In this document: positions 14,936-24,860 of the stretch, piece by piece | How positions within the stretch are numbered: position 1 is the first letter of the stretch | Layout of the letters: each line of letters starts with the position of its first letter | DNA from: Blautia sp. Marseille-P3087 | GTDB taxonomy: Bacteria; Bacillota; Clostridia; Lachnospirales; Lachnospiraceae | Assembly (NCBI RefSeq): GCF_900120195.1 | Contig: NZ_LT635539.1 | Location: 1,101,257 to 1,165,256, forward strand | DNA: 64,000 nt | Direction of reading: 5' to 3' | The notes under the pieces: model-generated | Database searches by the model: none | Told to the model about the DNA's origin: nothing | What the model saw: only the letters and a program-made list of their open reading frames with translations | Made by a program: the position numbers and the translations under genes

Positions 14936-16252
14936 TTAGCTGTTCAGAAAGCCTTTGTAATTGCGGACAAGCAACTGAGACTCGATCTGGTTCAAGGTTT
15001 CAAGAACAACACCAACAACGATGATGATAGATGTACCACCGAAAGAAACATGTGCTCCGAATACGCCATTGAAGAAGAACGGAATTACTGCCACAATAAT
15101 CAGGCCTACCGCACCTATAAATATAATATAATTAAGCATATTAGTCAAATAATCTGATGTAGGTTTTCCTGGACGGATACCCGGAATAAAACCACCCTGC
15201 TTTTTGATGTTATCAGCAACTTCCAGCGGGTTAAATGTGATGGATGTGTAGAAATATGCAAAGAACACACAAAGTACTACATATACCAGCAGACCCCAGC
15301 TGTACTGTGGCTGAGACGGGTTACACCAGTTACTTGAAGAGAGACCTCTCAGAATTTCACTTCCAATGCCTGTTCCATTTGCCTTTCCTGCAAACTGTGC
15401 AATAACACCAGGGAAGGACATAATAGAAGAAGCAAAAATGATCGGAATAACACCTGCGGTGTTAACTTTCAGAGGAATATTGGTGGCCTGACCACCCATC
15501 ATCTTCCTACCAACCATCTTCTTGGAATACTGAACAGGAATTCTCCTCTCTGCTCCATTAAGAATAAGGACAAATACAACTACTACCATAATGATTGCAA
15601 AAATGATCAGTCCTGCAAGCATTCCTTTTGCAATTGTTTTTCCCTTAATAAAGTTCTCATAAAGAGTTGTCATATCACTTGGGATTCGAGATACGATATT
15701 TACTGCAAGTACAATAGAAATACCATTTCCAACACCTTTTTCAGTGATACGCTCACCGATCCACATCAGCATCGCGGAACCGGCTGTCAGACTGACAATT
15801 ACTACAATTCCCTTTAAAAAGTTCATATCTTTAACGATATTTCCACGGGAAAAACCGATTGTCATGGCAGCTGACTCAAAAAGAGCAAGACCAACTGTGA
15901 CATAACGGGTAATTGCAGTCATCTTTTTTCTTCCTTCTTCACCATCTCTGTGCATTTCCTCCAGAGCAGGAATTGCAATAGTGAGCAGCTGAATGATAAT
16001 GGAAGATGTAATGTACGGTGTAATATTCAGCGCAAATACAGACATACTCTCAAAAGAGCCGCCGGTGAAAGCATCAAAGAAATTGAATGCATCACCGGTA
16101 TTACTCTTGAACCACTGTTTAAAAACGCTGCTGTCTACACCTGGGATGGGCAGCTGTGAACCGATTCGGATGATAAAGATCATCACTAACAGATATAACA
16201 GCTTACGACGCATCTCTTTTACTCTAAAAGCGCTTTTAAGAGTCTCAAACAT
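14936..16252 (-). CDS. secY: Preprotein translocase subunit SecY
   Basis: 438 residues with ten predicted membrane helices, the channel of the Sec translocon. Recognisable parts are the N-terminus [20 protein letters not shown], the plug region, the cytoplasmic loop IPVQYSKKMVGRKMMGGQ between helices 6 and 7 that contacts SecA and the ribosome, and the C-terminal loop RPGKPTSDYL. The start shares one base with the rplO stop. Followed by a terminator hairpin. Confidence 0.98.
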   Translation of the reverse strand: MFETLKSAFRVKEMRRKLLYLLVMIFIIRIGSQLPIPGVDSSVFKQWFKSNTGDAFNFFDAFTGGSFESMSVFALNITPYITSSIIIQLLTIAIPALEEMHRDGEEGRKKMTAITRYVTVGLALFESAAMTIGFSRGNIVKDMNFLKGIVVIVSLTAGSAMLMWIGERITEKGVGNGISIVLAVNIVSRIPSDMTTLYENFIKGKTIAKGMLAGLIIFAIIMVVVVFVLILNGAERRIPVQYSKKMVGRKMMGGQATNIPLKVNTAGVIPIIFASSIMSFPGVIAQFAGKANGTGIGSEILRGLSSSNWCNPSQPQYSWGLLVYVVLCVFFAYFYTSITFNPLEVADNIKKQGGFIPGIRPGKPTSDYLTNMLNYIIFIGAVGLIIVAVIPFFFNGVFGAHVSFGGTSIIIVVGVVLETLNQIESQLLVRNYKGFLNS

Positions 16253-16701
16253 TAGATCACCTCTACTGTACCACCTGCAGCTTCGATTTTTGCTTTTGCG
16301 GTTTCGCTGACAGCGTTTACCTTAACAGTAAGTTTCTTTGTCAGTTCACCATTTCCAAGAATTTTAACACCGTCTCCGGCTTTGGAAATTGCTTTGCTAG
16401 CCAGTAAAGTATCTACTGTAACTTCTGTACCGTCTTCAAAACGATTAAGAACGTCTACATTGATTGCAATGATTTCTTTAGAATTTCTGTTCTTGAAACC
16501 TCTCTTCGGAAGACGTCTGTATAAAGGCATCTGTCCACCTTCGAATCCCGGTTTCTTGTGTCCGGAACGAGCTAACTGTCCTTTATGTCCTTTTCCGGCT
16601 GTTTTGCCGTTTCCGGAACCATGTCCACGGCCTCTTCTGAAGTTATCACTGTGTTTAGAACCTTCTGCTGGTCTTAAGTTTGATAATTCCATCTTTGGCA
16701 C
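16252..16701 (-). CDS. rplO: 50S ribosomal protein L15
   Basis: 149 residues. The glycine/basic-rich N-terminal extension ([20 protein letters not shown]) reaches into the 23S rRNA core, and the globular C-terminal domain ends in [13 protein letters not shown]. Standard length. Coupled to secY by a TAATG overlap and preceded by AGGAGG. Part of the spc operon. Confidence 0.98.
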   Translation of the reverse strand: MPKMELSNLRPAEGSKHSDNFRRGRGHGSGNGKTAGKGHKGQLARSGHKKPGFEGGQMPLYRRLPKRGFKNRNSKEIIAINVDVLNRFEDGTEVTVDTLLASKAISKAGDGVKILGNGELTKKLTVKVNAVSETAKAKIEAAGGTVEVI

Positions 16702-16731
16702 CTCCTTTTATTATTCGATCTCTGGAAATTA

Positions 16732-16914
16732 TTATGCTTCTTCTACTTTTACAAGATGCTGAACCTGCTGGATCATTCCTCTTGTAGCAGCATTGTCAGG
16801 CATTTCAACTGTTTTGTGCATTTTTGTAAGTCCCATAGCTGTTACAGTTTTTTTGTGCTTCGGAACTGCACCGATTGGAGACTTAACAAGTGTAACTTTT
16901 AATGTGTTTGCCAT
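16732..16914 (-). CDS. rpmD: 50S ribosomal protein L30
   Basis: 60 residues, the short bacterial L30 (LKVTLVKSPIGAVPKHKKTV at the N-terminus, then LTKMHKTVEMPDNAATRGMI). It lies 13 bp after rpsE and 30 bp before rplO in the usual spc order. Nothing unusual was seen. Confidence 0.97.
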   Translation of the reverse strand: MANTLKVTLVKSPIGAVPKHKKTVTAMGLTKMHKTVEMPDNAATRGMIQQVQHLVKVEEA

Positions 16915-16927
16915 TATTTTGTCCTCC

Positions 16928-17437
16928 TTATGCCAGAATCTCTTCTACAGATTTTCCGCGAAGTTTTGCAACTTCTTCCGGAGTTTTCAGTTTGCTTAAT
17001 CCTTCGATGGTAGCCATAACAACGTTCTGTTTGTTTCTGGATCCCATACATTTTGTACGGATGTTTTTGATTCCTGCAAGCTCAATGACTGCACGGGCCG
17101 GACCACCAGCGATAACACCAGTACCTTCCGGAGCACGTTTCAGAAGCATTTCAGCACTTCCGAATTTACCTACATAGTCATGAGTGATGGAATTGTTTTC
17201 ATCTCTTGCAACTGTAACCAGTTTTTTCATGGCATCTTCTTTTCCTTTGCGGATTGCTTCCGGAATTTCTGCTGCCTTTCCTAAACCTGCACCAACATGT
17301 CCGTTGCCGTCACCTACTACAACTAAAGCTGTGAAACGGAAGTTACGACCACCTTTAACAACCTTGGTAACACGTTTGATTGACACTACTTTATCTTCTA
17401 ACTCTAACTGACTAGCATCAATAAGATTATGTTTCAT
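16928..17437 (-). CDS. rpsE: 30S ribosomal protein S5
   Basis: 169 residues. The double-stranded RNA-binding N-terminal domain ([21 protein letters not shown]) carries the conserved loop linked in other bacteria to decoding fidelity and spectinomycin response. The C-terminal domain has [19 protein letters not shown]. Standard length; start after GGGAGG. Lies between rplR and rpmD. Confidence 0.98.
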   Translation of the reverse strand: MKHNLIDASQLELEDKVVSIKRVTKVVKGGRNFRFTALVVVGDGNGHVGAGLGKAAEIPEAIRKGKEDAMKKLVTVARDENNSITHDYVGKFGSAEMLLKRAPEGTGVIAGGPARAVIELAGIKNIRTKCMGSRNKQNVVMATIEGLSKLKTPEEVAKLRGKSVEEILA

Positions 17438-17454
17438 GTGTCTTTTCCTCCCTT

Positions 17455-17823
17455 TTAGAATTTCAGCCCAGCTTCTCTTGCTGCGTCTGCCAGTGCCTTA
17501 ACTTTACCGTGATAGATATAGCCTCCTCTGTCGAAGACAACGCTTTCGATACCAGCTTCAACTGCTTTCTTTCCGATTACAGTTCCGAGGTATGCTGCAG
17601 CTTTTACATCATCAGTATTTTCAAGTTCAGCTTTTACATCTTTCTGAAGAGTAGAAGCTGATACTAAAGTTTTTCCTACAGTGTCATCAATGATCTGTGC
17701 ATACATATGCTTGTTGGAACGGAATACTGCCAGTCTAGGAGTAGTAGCTGTTCCATTGAGATGATGACGGATTCTTCTATGTTTTTTCTCGCGAATTTCC
17801 GCTCTGGATGCTTTGTTAATCAT
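17455..17823 (-). CDS. rplR: 50S ribosomal protein L18
   Basis: 122 residues. The basic N-terminus ([15 protein letters not shown]) and the domain with [18 protein letters not shown] bind 5S rRNA together with L5. The C-terminus [21 protein letters not shown] is typical. Lies 17 bp after rplF and 17 bp before rpsE, with its own ribosome site. Confidence 0.98.
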   Translation of the reverse strand: MINKASRAEIREKKHRRIRHHLNGTATTPRLAVFRSNKHMYAQIIDDTVGKTLVSASTLQKDVKAELENTDDVKAAAYLGTVIGKKAVEAGIESVVFDRGGYIYHGKVKALADAAREAGLKF

Positions 17824-17840
17824 ATTCTCACTCTCCTTAT

Positions 17841-18380
17841 TTATTTCTTACCAGTTTTACCAACTTTACGTCTGATAACTTCATCAGCATATTTGATACC
17901 TTTGCCCTTGTATGGCTCCGGTCTTCTCTTATCTCTGATTTCAGCTGCGTACTGGCCAACTTTTTCTTTGCTGATACCGGAAACAATGATCTTGTTTCCA
18001 TCAACTTTGGATTCCAGACCTTCTGGATCTTCCATCTCTACCGGGTGAGAATATCCCAGAGAAAGAACAAGTTTCTTGCCCTGTTTCTGTGCTCTATAAC
18101 CTACACCGTTAACCTCAAGCTCTTTTGTGTAGCCTTCGCTTACACCAACAACCATGTTGTGGATAAGGCTTCTGGTCAGACCGTGTAATGCTTTCATTTT
18201 CTTAAGATCGTTTGGTCTTGTAACTACTACATGACCATCTTCAACTTTGATTTCCATTTCTGTCGGAAGCGCTCTTTCAAGTGTTCCTTTTGGGCCCTTA
18301 ACGGTTACTACGTTACCTGCAGCTACGCTTACTTCAACGCCTGCCGGAATAGCTACCGGAAGTCTGCCGATTCGTGACAT
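17841..18380 (-). CDS. rplF: 50S ribosomal protein L6
   Basis: 179 residues, two tandem L6 folds, near the sarcin-ricin loop of the 50S subunit. The C-terminal motif [16 protein letters not shown] is complete. The start [14 protein letters not shown] has GGAGG 9 nt upstream; a longer reading from 18455 would enter the region just behind the hairpin element and has no ribosome site. The 204-bp gap before it holds copy 2 of the double-hairpin element. Confidence 0.98.
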   Translation of the reverse strand: MSRIGRLPVAIPAGVEVSVAAGNVVTVKGPKGTLERALPTEMEIKVEDGHVVVTRPNDLKKMKALHGLTRSLIHNMVVGVSEGYTKELEVNGVGYRAQKQGKKLVLSLGYSHPVEMEDPEGLESKVDGNKIIVSGISKEKVGQYAAEIRDKRRPEPYKGKGIKYADEVIRRKVGKTGKK

Positions 18381-18466
18381 AATATTGTCCTCCTTACTTA
18401 GATTGTCGGAGAGAAATAAATCCCCTCTGTTTTCAGTCATTTCTTCATCTATCAATGAATAAGGAA

Positions 18467-18576
18467 GTTCCGTTTACTAAATTCAGACTGCGCTTACGCT
18501 TGTCTTCATTAAGTTCCTCGGAACGACCTTCTCACTAAATTCATGCAGCGCCATCAGGCGCAGCATTCATTAAGTG
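18467..18576 (-). repeat. Ribosomal-operon double-hairpin element, copy 2 (after rpsH)
   Basis: Starts 8 nt past the rpsH stop. Hairpin a (18533-18576) pairs CACTTAATGAATGC with GCATGAATTTAGTG and continues into TGCGCC/GGCGC(T) with a TGAT tip. Hairpin b (18467-18524) pairs AACTTAATGAAGAC with GTCTGAATTTAGT inside a GTTCCG...CGGAAC clamp. Each stem has one T-T mismatch and a tandem G-A/A-G loop at the same place. Confidence 0.85.
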
Positions 18577-18584
18577 TTCTAGGT

Positions 18585-18986
18585 CTACCAAACAAACGCA
18601 AGTACTTCGCCACCAACCTGAAGTTTACGAGCTTCTTTGTCAGTGATAACACCTTTGTTTGTAGAAAGGATTGCGATACCAAGTCCGCCAAGTACTTTCG
18701 GAAGTTCATCCTTACCAGCGTAGATACGAAGTCCTGGTTTGGAGATTCTCTTAAGTCCTGTGATGATCTTGTCGTTCTTTGTTTCACCGTATTTCAGGGT
18801 GATGTGGATGGTCTTGAATGCGCCATCTTCAACTAAGTCGTATTTTGCAATATATCCTTCGTCTACGAGGATGTTTGCGATTGCGATTTTCATTTTGGAT
18901 GCCGGAACATCTACTGTGTCATGTTTTGCAGTGTTAGCGTTACGGATTCTTGTAAGCATATCTGCGATTGGATCACTCATTGTCAT
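18585..18986 (-). CDS. rpsH: 30S ribosomal protein S8
   Basis: 133 residues, standard S8 that binds the central domain of 16S rRNA and, in enterobacteria, represses the spc operon. Recognised by [21 protein letters not shown] at the start and the end [24 protein letters not shown]. Start after AGGAGG. It is flanked on both sides by copies of the double-hairpin element. Confidence 0.98.
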   Translation of the reverse strand: MTMSDPIADMLTRIRNANTAKHDTVDVPASKMKIAIANILVDEGYIAKYDLVEDGAFKTIHITLKYGETKNDKIITGLKRISKPGLRIYAGKDELPKVLGGLGIAILSTNKGVITDKEARKLQVGGEVLAFVW

Positions 18987-19066
18987 GTTAGTTTCCTCCT
19001 AATTTTCTCTCTTTTCAGACTTTACATGATTTATACTGTAACATTAATCTTATCAAATTTGCACCT

Positions 19067-19174
19067 CTTCCCTCAGCTAAACTCAACCTTCGTTCACACT
19101 CGGTTTCGTTAAGATTCGGGAAGGGCCTCACACTAAATTCATGCTGCGCTTAACAGCTTGCATTCATTAAGTGT
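19067..19174 (-). repeat. Ribosomal-operon double-hairpin element, copy 1 (after rpsN)
   Basis: Starts 7 nt past the rpsN stop. Hairpin a (19130-19174) pairs ACACTTAATGAATGC with GCATGAATTTAGTGT. Hairpin b (19067-19123) pairs CTTAACGAAACC with GGTTGAGTTTAG inside a CTTCCC/GGGAAG clamp. In b the T-A pair next to the G-A tandem has become C-G, and other pairs have changed on both sides. This covariation supports an RNA fold. Confidence 0.85.
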
Positions 19175-19181
19175 TTCCGGC

Positions 19182-19367
19182 CTACCAGGAAGCTTTTTTA
19201 ACACCCGGAATCTGACCTTTGTAAGCCAGTTCACGGAAGCAGATACGGCAGATGCCGTATTTTCTCAGGTATGCATGTGGACGTCCACAGATTCTGCAGC
19301 GGCTGTATTCTCTTGTGGAGAATTTCTGTTTGCGCTGCTGTTTGATTTTCATTGCTGTTTTAGCCAT
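19182..19367 (-). CDS. rpsN: 30S ribosomal protein S14 type Z (zinc-binding)
   Basis: 61 residues, the short zinc-ribbon S14 with [21 protein letters not shown] (two CxxC pairs). It sits between rplE and rpsH in spc order. The start [16 protein letters not shown] follows GGAGG. No Zur-regulated zinc-free paralogue is in this window. Confidence 0.98.
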   Translation of the reverse strand: MAKTAMKIKQQRKQKFSTREYSRCRICGRPHAYLRKYGICRICFRELAYKGQIPGVKKASW

Positions 19368-19381
19368 TCGAATTCTCCTCC

Positions 19382-19921
19382 TTATTTAGCAAAAGGCATA
19401 TTGAACTGAGTTAACAGCTCACGAGCCTCTTCGTCTGTCTTAGCAGTTGTAACGAAGATGATATCCATACCTCTTACTTTGTCTACCTTATCATACTCAA
19501 CTTCAGGGAAGATCAGCTGTTCTTTGATTCCCAGTGCGTAGTTTCCTCTGCCATCGAAAGCATTTGGATTTACACCACGGAAGTCACGTACACGAGGAAG
19601 AGCAAGGTTGATAAGACGATCAGCGAACTCATACATCTTCTCACCTCTTAAGGTAACCTTACAACCGATTGGCATACCCTCTCTGATTTTGAAGTTAGCC
19701 ACAGATTTTTTAGCTTTTGTTGCGATTACTTTCTGTCCTGTAATCAGTTCCATATCAGCAATTGCAGCATCAAGAAGCTTTGCATTTTCTTTGGCTTCAC
19801 CAACACCCATGTTTACTACGATCTTTTCGAGTTTTGGCACTTCCATAACATTTTTGTATCCGAATTTTTTGGTCATGGCATCCATGATCTCATTTTTGTA
19901 AAGGTCTTTTAATCTACTCAC
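19382..19921 (-). CDS. rplE: 50S ribosomal protein L5
   Basis: 179 residues, standard L5 that binds 5S rRNA in the central protuberance ([60 protein letters not shown]). Lies 14 bp before rpsN and 21 bp after rplX. Nothing unusual. Confidence 0.98.
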   Translation of the reverse strand: MSRLKDLYKNEIMDAMTKKFGYKNVMEVPKLEKIVVNMGVGEAKENAKLLDAAIADMELITGQKVIATKAKKSVANFKIREGMPIGCKVTLRGEKMYEFADRLINLALPRVRDFRGVNPNAFDGRGNYALGIKEQLIFPEVEYDKVDKVRGMDIIFVTTAKTDEEARELLTQFNMPFAK

Positions 19922-19942
19922 CTGTCATGCCTCCTCTCTTAA

Positions 19943-20254
19943 TTAATCGATAACTTTACCTGTCGCTTTAGCAACACGAACTTTTTTGTCTCCATCCATC
20001 TGGAATCCAACTCTTGTTGCTTTTCCGTCTACAACGAGCATTACGTTGGAAACGTGAAGAGCAGCTTCTTTTGTGGAGATTCCGCCAGCCTGGTTTGCTG
20101 CTGATGGTTTGTTGTGCTTTGTAACCATGTTGACATTCTCAACGATTACGGTGTTGTCTTTTACGTTAACGGCAAGAACTTTTCCTTCTTTGCCTTTATC
20201 TTTTCCAGCGATTACTTTAACAGTATCGCCTTTTTTAATTTTCATAGCTGACAT
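19943..20254 (-). CDS. rplX: 50S ribosomal protein L24
   Basis: 103 residues with an N-terminal KOW motif ([21 protein letters not shown]) that helps start 50S assembly. The ATG used has GGAGG 7 nt upstream; a second in-frame ATG three codons later (MKIKKG) is the more usual family start, so the N-terminal MSA may be absent. Confidence 0.97.
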   Translation of the reverse strand: MSAMKIKKGDTVKVIAGKDKGKEGKVLAVNVKDNTVIVENVNMVTKHNKPSAANQAGGISTKEAALHVSNVMLVVDGKATRVGFQMDGDKKVRVAKATGKVID

Positions 20255-20265
20255 TAGGCACCCTC

Positions 20266-20634
20266 CTATAATACTTCCGGAGCTAAGGAAACAATCTTCA
20301 TGAATTTCTTCTCACGAAGTTCTCTGGCAACTGGTCCAAAGATACGTGTTCCTTTCGGAGTTAAATCGTCTTTAATGATTACGGCTGCATTTTCATCGAA
20401 ACGGATGTAAGATCCGTCTTTACGACGAGCGCCTTTTTTTGTACGAACAACAACAGCTTTAACTACATCGCCTTTTTTAACAACACCGCCTGGTGTTGCA
20501 TCTTTAACAGTAGCAACGATAGTATCACCGATGTTAGCATATCTTCTTGTAGAGCCACCCATAACACGAATACAAAGGATTTCTTTTGCACCAGTGTTGT
20601 CGGCAACTTTCAGTCTTGTTTCCTGCTGAATCAT
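20266..20634 (-). CDS. rplN: 50S ribosomal protein L14
   Basis: 122 residues, full-length L14 ([42 protein letters not shown], then [20 protein letters not shown]). It contacts 16S rRNA in intersubunit bridges. Start after AGGAGG; 13 bp after rpsQ. Confidence 0.98.
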   Translation of the reverse strand: MIQQETRLKVADNTGAKEILCIRVMGGSTRRYANIGDTIVATVKDATPGGVVKKGDVVKAVVVRTKKGARRKDGSYIRFDENAAVIIKDDLTPKGTRIFGPVARELREKKFMKIVSLAPEVL

Positions 20635-20647
20635 ACTGGTTTCCTCC

Positions 20648-20902
20648 TTATTTCACTTTCTCTACAACTTCAACCAGTCTCCATCTTTTGTCCTTGGACA
20701 GCGGTCTGGTTTCCATAACTTTAACGGTATCACCGATATTGCACTCATTGTTTTCATCATGAGCTTTAAGTTTATATGTTCTCTTTACGATTTTTTTGTA
20801 AAGAGGATGTTTTACATGGTCTTCGATAGCAACTACAATGGTCTTGTCCATCTTATTGCTGACAACCTTACCCACACGGGTCTTTCTCAGATTTCTTTCC
20901 AC
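20648..20902 (-). CDS. rpsQ: 30S ribosomal protein S17
   Basis: 84 residues, OB-fold S17 ([59 protein letters not shown]). Standard length and place between rpmC and rplN, with AGGAGG before the ATG. Confidence 0.98.
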   Translation of the reverse strand: MERNLRKTRVGKVVSNKMDKTIVVAIEDHVKHPLYKKIVKRTYKLKAHDENNECNIGDTVKVMETRPLSKDKRWRLVEVVEKVK

Positions 20903-20923
20903 GATTATTTCCTCCTATATTCA

Positions 20924-21133
20924 CTATTTCGCAGCGTTAGCCTGCTCAGTGATTACTGTCTGGATTCTGGCAATATTCTTGCGAACCTCTTTGATTCTGC
21001 TTGTATTGTCCAACTGATTGGTTGCATTCTGAAATCTCAGATTGAAAAGTTCTTTCTTAGCAGCTACTAATTCTTCATTTAATTCTGCAGCTGATTTTGC
21101 TTTTAAATCTTCTACGAATTTATTAATTTTCAC
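20924..21133 (-). CDS. rpmC: 50S ribosomal protein L29 (GTG start)
   Basis: 69 residues when started at the GTG giving [18 protein letters not shown], which matches the family; an earlier GTG would add three residues. The two-helix fold with [13 protein letters not shown] is present. The gene overlaps the end of rplP by 11 bp, and its ribosome site lies in the last codons of rplP, so translation is coupled. Confidence 0.95.
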   Translation of the reverse strand: MKINKFVEDLKAKSAAELNEELVAAKKELFNLRFQNATNQLDNTSRIKEVRKNIARIQTVITEQANAAK

Positions 21134-21560
21134 TGTTATCACCGCCTTCTAAGTCTGCACGAGAAACGATTTTACATTTACATGGTAACTTGTGCATTGC
21201 AAGACGTAATGCTTCACGAGCGATTTCTTCAGAAACGCCTGCGATTTCGAACATTACACGTCCTGGCTTAACAACTGCTACCCAGTATTCAAGGGCTCCT
21301 TTACCAGAACCCATACGTGTTTCTGCTGGTTTCGCTGTTACTGGTTTATCCGGGAAAATCTTAATCCAAACCTGACCACCACGTTTGATGTAACGTGTCA
21401 TGGCGATACGGGCTGCTTCGATCTGGTTAGATCTGATCCAGCAAGGCTCGGTTGCAACAAGACCGAATTCACCATAATTGATTTTATTACCTCTAAGGGC
21501 TTTACCTCTCATGGAGCCACGGAACTGTTTACGACGTTTTACTCTTTTTGGCATTAACAT
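21123..21560 (-). CDS. rplP: 50S ribosomal protein L16
   Basis: 145 residues, standard L16 near the peptidyl-transferase centre and A-site tRNA elbow ([20 protein letters not shown], then [19 protein letters not shown]). Its start shares one base with the rpsC stop (TAATG); a second ATG two codons later is possible. Confidence 0.98.
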   Translation of the reverse strand: MLMPKRVKRRKQFRGSMRGKALRGNKINYGEFGLVATEPCWIRSNQIEAARIAMTRYIKRGGQVWIKIFPDKPVTAKPAETRMGSGKGALEYWVAVVKPGRVMFEIAGVSEEIAREALRLAMHKLPCKCKIVSRADLEGGDNSEN

Positions 21561-22216
21561 TATTTATCGCTCCCTTCCTTATTTCCTTTAGTAGGAAGTA
21601 CTTCACCGTTGTATACCCAAGCTTTTACACCAACTTTTCCGTAAGTTGTGTCAGCTTCTGCAAATCCATAATCAATGTCAGCACGAAGTGTCTGAAGCGG
21701 AATAGTTCCTTCGCTGTAGAACTCTGTACGAGCCATATCAGCTCCACCAAGACGTCCGGATACGGATGTTTTGATTCCCTTTGCTCCTGCTTTCATTGTT
21801 CTCTGCATTGTAGATTTCATAGCACGTCTGAAAGAGATACGGTTCTCAAGCTGCAGTGCAATGTTTTCAGCAACGAGCTGAGCATCTTTGTCCGGTCTCT
21901 TAACTTCTTTGATATCTACAATGAGTTTCTTATCTGTGTATTTCTGTAATTCAGCTTTAACTTTTTCGATCTCAGAACCGCCCTTACCGATTACGATACC
22001 CGGTTTAGCAGTGTAGATGATGATCTTAACTCTGTCAGATGCTCTTTCGATTTCGATTTTGGAAACACCTGCGCTGTAAAGTTTTTTCTTTAAAAATGTT
22101 CTGATATTGTAGTCTTCTACAAGATAGTCTGCAAAATCAGCTTCTGCATACCATCTGGAATCCCAATCCTTGATAACACCGACTCTAAGGCCATGTGGGT
22201 TAACTTTCTGTCCCAT
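21560..22216 (-). CDS. rpsC: 30S ribosomal protein S3
   Basis: 218 residues. The N-terminal KH domain ([19 protein letters not shown]) lies at the mRNA entry channel, and the C-terminal domain has [18 protein letters not shown]. The start [20 protein letters not shown] follows AGGAGG. Coupled to rplP by a one-base overlap. Confidence 0.98.
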   Translation of the reverse strand: MGQKVNPHGLRVGVIKDWDSRWYAEADFADYLVEDYNIRTFLKKKLYSAGVSKIEIERASDRVKIIIYTAKPGIVIGKGGSEIEKVKAELQKYTDKKLIVDIKEVKRPDKDAQLVAENIALQLENRISFRRAMKSTMQRTMKAGAKGIKTSVSGRLGGADMARTEFYSEGTIPLQTLRADIDYGFAEADTTYGKVGVKAWVYNGEVLPTKGNKEGSDK

Positions 22217-22227
22217 GCTTTTCCTCC

Positions 22228-22617
22228 TTATCTTTCATCCAGCACGATGGTGATATGGCTTGTTCTCTTTTCGATTCTGTAAGCTCTACCCTGTGCTCTT
22301 GGCTGAATACGTTTCATTGTAGGTCCTTTGTTTGCATAGCACGCTGCAACGTAGAGGTTATCTGCGCTCATTCCGTTATTGTTTTCTGCGTTTGCGATTG
22401 CTGACTCAAGCAGCTTCTTCAGAACGCTGGAAGCGTATCTTGGATTGTATGTCAGGATACCAAGTGCTGTCTGCACATCTTTGCCACGGATTGCATCTAA
22501 TACATAGCAGGCTTTCTGAACAGAAATTCTTGCATAAGATAATTTTGCAGACGGTCTTGTCTCTCTATTACTCTCATTTCTGGCTCTCTTAATCTGGCTT
22601 CTATGTCCCTTTGCCAT
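22228..22617 (-). CDS. rplV: 50S ribosomal protein L22
   Basis: 129 residues. The globular part is [20 protein letters not shown]; the hairpin loop that lines the exit tunnel is [20 protein letters not shown], intact. A short basic N-terminal extension ([17 protein letters not shown]) precedes the usual core. Start after GGAGG. A perfect hairpin lies between rpsS and this gene. Confidence 0.98.
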   Translation of the reverse strand: MAKGHRSQIKRARNESNRETRPSAKLSYARISVQKACYVLDAIRGKDVQTALGILTYNPRYASSVLKKLLESAIANAENNNGMSADNLYVAACYANKGPTMKRIQPRAQGRAYRIEKRTSHITIVLDER

Positions 22618-22658
22618 TTTTAAGTGCCTCCTTTCGATTTATTCAATATCTGGAATCC

Positions 22659-22686
22659 GCCATGTTGTCCCACCGGGACAACAGGC
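22659..22686 (-). other. Hairpin between rpsS and rplV
   Basis: A nearly perfect stem: TGTTGTCCC (22663-22671) and GGGACAACA (22675-22683) with a 3-nt loop, extended by GCC/GGC across one bulged base. No T run follows, so it is not a terminator. It sits about 40 nt before the rplV start and may be an mRNA-processing or protein-binding site. Confidence 0.6.
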
Positions 22687-22711
22687 AGTTTATTTTAGTT
22701 AATGATTAATT

Positions 22712-22993
22712 CTAGCGAACGCCGGATTTCTTTTCGTCTTTTCCGTGTCCTCTGTATGTTCTGGTTGCAACGAACTCACCAAGTTTATGACCAACCATAT
22801 CTTCTGTGATGTATACCGGAACATGTTTTCTTCCGTCATGGACTGCAATTGTATGTCCTACGAAGGACGGGAAGATAGTGGAACGACGTGACCATGTTTT
22901 GATCACAGATTTATCATTTGCAGCATTCAGAGCGTCAACCTTTTTAAGCAGGCTTGCGTCTGCGAAAGGTCCTTTTTTCAATGAACGAGACAT
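22712..22993 (-). CDS. rpsS: 30S ribosomal protein S19
   Basis: 93 residues, standard S19 of the 30S head ([58 protein letters not shown]). Lies 15 bp after rplB and is followed by a 94-bp gap with the hairpin at 22659. Confidence 0.98.
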   Translation of the reverse strand: MSRSLKKGPFADASLLKKVDALNAANDKSVIKTWSRRSTIFPSFVGHTIAVHDGRKHVPVYITEDMVGHKLGEFVATRTYRGHGKDEKKSGVR

Positions 22994-23008
22994 TCTGTAC
23001 CCTCCTTA

Positions 23009-23854
23009 TTATTTTGATAAAGCTTTTCCATCGCGTCTTCTTACGATGAGCTTGTTGGACTGTTTGTTTTTCTTTCTGGTCTTCAGACCAAGAGCAGGTT
23101 TGCCCCATGGTGTACACGGACCTGGACGACCGATTCCGGTCTTTCCTTCACCACCACCATGCGGATGGTCATTCGGGTTCATTACAGAACCACGAACTGT
23201 AGGTCTGATTCCCATGTGACGTTTACGTCCAGCTTTACCAACATTGATAAGGTTGTGGTCACCGTTTCCAACAACACCGATGGAAGCACGGCATACCAGC
23301 GGAACCATTCTCATTTCTCCAGACGGTAATCTTAATGTTGCATATTTGCCTTCTTTAGCCATCAGCTGTGCACCGTTACCAGCGGAACGAACCATCTGAC
23401 CGCCTTTTCCAGGATGAAGCTCAATGTTGTGAACCATAGTACCAACTGGGATAAGTTCCAGCGGCAGGCAGTTACCAACACGGATTTCAGCTTCCGGACC
23501 GTTCATGACCTTCTGGCCGACTTTCAGTCCTTCTGGAGCAAGGATGTATGCTTTCTCGCCATCTGCATAGCAGATAAGAGCGATATTTGCTGTTCTGTTC
23601 GGATCATACTCAATTGTTTTTACTGTAGCAGCGATACCATCTTTTCTTCTCTTGAAGTCGATGATTCTGTATTTTCTTCTGCTTCCGCCTCCGCGGTGTC
23701 TTACAGTGATTTTACCCTGATTGTTACGTCCAGAGTTTTTCTTCAGAGATACGACTAATGATTTCTCAGGGGTACTTGTTGTGATCTCAGAGAAATCAGA
23801 TCCAGTCATATGTCTTCTGGAAGGTGTATATGGGTTATAGGTTTTGATTCCCAT
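23009..23854 (-). CDS. rplB: 50S ribosomal protein L2
   Basis: 281 residues, essential for subunit joining and peptidyl transfer. The basic N-terminus ([20 protein letters not shown]) and the C-terminal motif with the conserved histidine region ([19 protein letters not shown]) are intact. It lies 65 bp after rplW; that gap has only a minor hairpin (ATGCT/AGCAT near 23895). Confidence 0.98.
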   Translation of the reverse strand: MGIKTYNPYTPSRRHMTGSDFSEITTSTPEKSLVVSLKKNSGRNNQGKITVRHRGGGSRRKYRIIDFKRRKDGIAATVKTIEYDPNRTANIALICYADGEKAYILAPEGLKVGQKVMNGPEAEIRVGNCLPLELIPVGTMVHNIELHPGKGGQMVRSAGNGAQLMAKEGKYATLRLPSGEMRMVPLVCRASIGVVGNGDHNLINVGKAGRKRHMGIRPTVRGSVMNPNDHPHGGGEGKTGIGRPGPCTPWGKPALGLKTRKKNKQSNKLIVRRRDGKALSK

Positions 23855-23919
23855 GATGTTTCTCCTTTCGAATATTAGTTATCATGCTTTCCAGCATATA
23901 TCTTACAGAAAGCAGGGAA

Positions 23920-24219
23920 TTATAATCCCTCGAAGATCTCGATATCTTTGCTTTCTTCTGTCAGAGCTACAATCGCTTTTTTAGTTTTAGCTGTTTTACC
24001 AACTGTCACACCGCGACGTTTTTTCTTACCATCCATGTTCATGGTGTTAACGCTCTTTACTTTTGTTCCTTCGAACATTTTCTCTACAGCCTCTTTGATC
24101 TGAGACTTGTTTGCTTCCGGATGAACCAGGAAAGTGTATTTTTTCTCACCCATGGCGTTCATGGATTTCTCTGTGATTACAGGCTTGAGAATTACATCAT
24201 AATATTTAATATCTGCCAT
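23920..24219 (-). CDS. rplW: 50S ribosomal protein L23
   Basis: 99 residues. L23 sits at the tunnel exit, where trigger factor and SRP dock. Recognised by [20 protein letters not shown] and [20 protein letters not shown]. The start shares one base with the rplD stop (TAATG). Standard S10-operon place. Confidence 0.98.
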   Translation of the reverse strand: MADIKYYDVILKPVITEKSMNAMGEKKYTFLVHPEANKSQIKEAVEKMFEGTKVKSVNTMNMDGKKKRRGVTVGKTAKTKKAIVALTEESKDIEIFEGL

Positions 24220-24839
24220 TATGCGTATACCTCCTCAATGGATGCAACTGCGTCTTTAGTAACCACTACAGTATTGTATTTCATAACATCATATACGTTG
24301 ATAGTGTTTACAGTTGCAGTCTGTACATCTGCAATGTTTCTTGCAGAAAGAACTACGTTCTGATCATCACCAGCAGTTACGATAAGAGCTTTTTCTGCTT
24401 TAAGGTTTGTAAGAACCTTCTGCATTTCTTTTGTCTTAGCTTCTGCAAGTGTAAGGCTGTCTACAACAACCAGTTTATTGTCCTGAACCTTAGAAGTCAG
24501 AGCGGATTTCAGAGCTGCTCTTCTTTCTTTTTTGTTCATTTTTACTTCATAATCTCTCGGTACCGGAGCGAATACTACACCGCCACCAGTCCACTGTGGT
24601 GCACGGATGGAACCCTGTCTAGCATGACCTGTTCCTTTCTGTCTCCACGGTTTTCTTCCGCCGCCGCTTACTTCAGAACGTGTTTTTGCTTTCTGAGTAC
24701 CCTGGCGATTATTTGCAAGCTGACGAACAACAGCAAGATGAACAAGATGCTCGTTGATTTCTACACCGAACACTGCATCGTTCAGTTCCATTGTTCCAAC
24801 TTCATTGCCTTCCATATTATAAACTGTTACGTTTGCCAT
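24219..24839 (-). CDS. rplD: 50S ribosomal protein L4
   Basis: 206 residues. The long arginine/glycine loop that reaches the exit tunnel is [20 protein letters not shown]. In enterobacteria L4 represses the S10 operon at its leader; here the candidate leader is 25903-26127, but the link is inference. Start after AGGAG; 21 bp after rplC. Confidence 0.98.
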   Translation of the reverse strand: MANVTVYNMEGNEVGTMELNDAVFGVEINEHLVHLAVVRQLANNRQGTQKAKTRSEVSGGGRKPWRQKGTGHARQGSIRAPQWTGGGVVFAPVPRDYEVKMNKKERRAALKSALTSKVQDNKLVVVDSLTLAEAKTKEMQKVLTNLKAEKALIVTAGDDQNVVLSARNIADVQTATVNTINVYDVMKYNTVVVTKDAVASIEEVYA

Positions 24840-24860
24840 TCTGATGCTCCTCCTTTCTCA

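Noticed and set aside
11496..19174. Reading the ribosomal double hairpins as ordinary terminators
   Set aside because: No T run follows any of the six stems, and essential genes follow without promoters.
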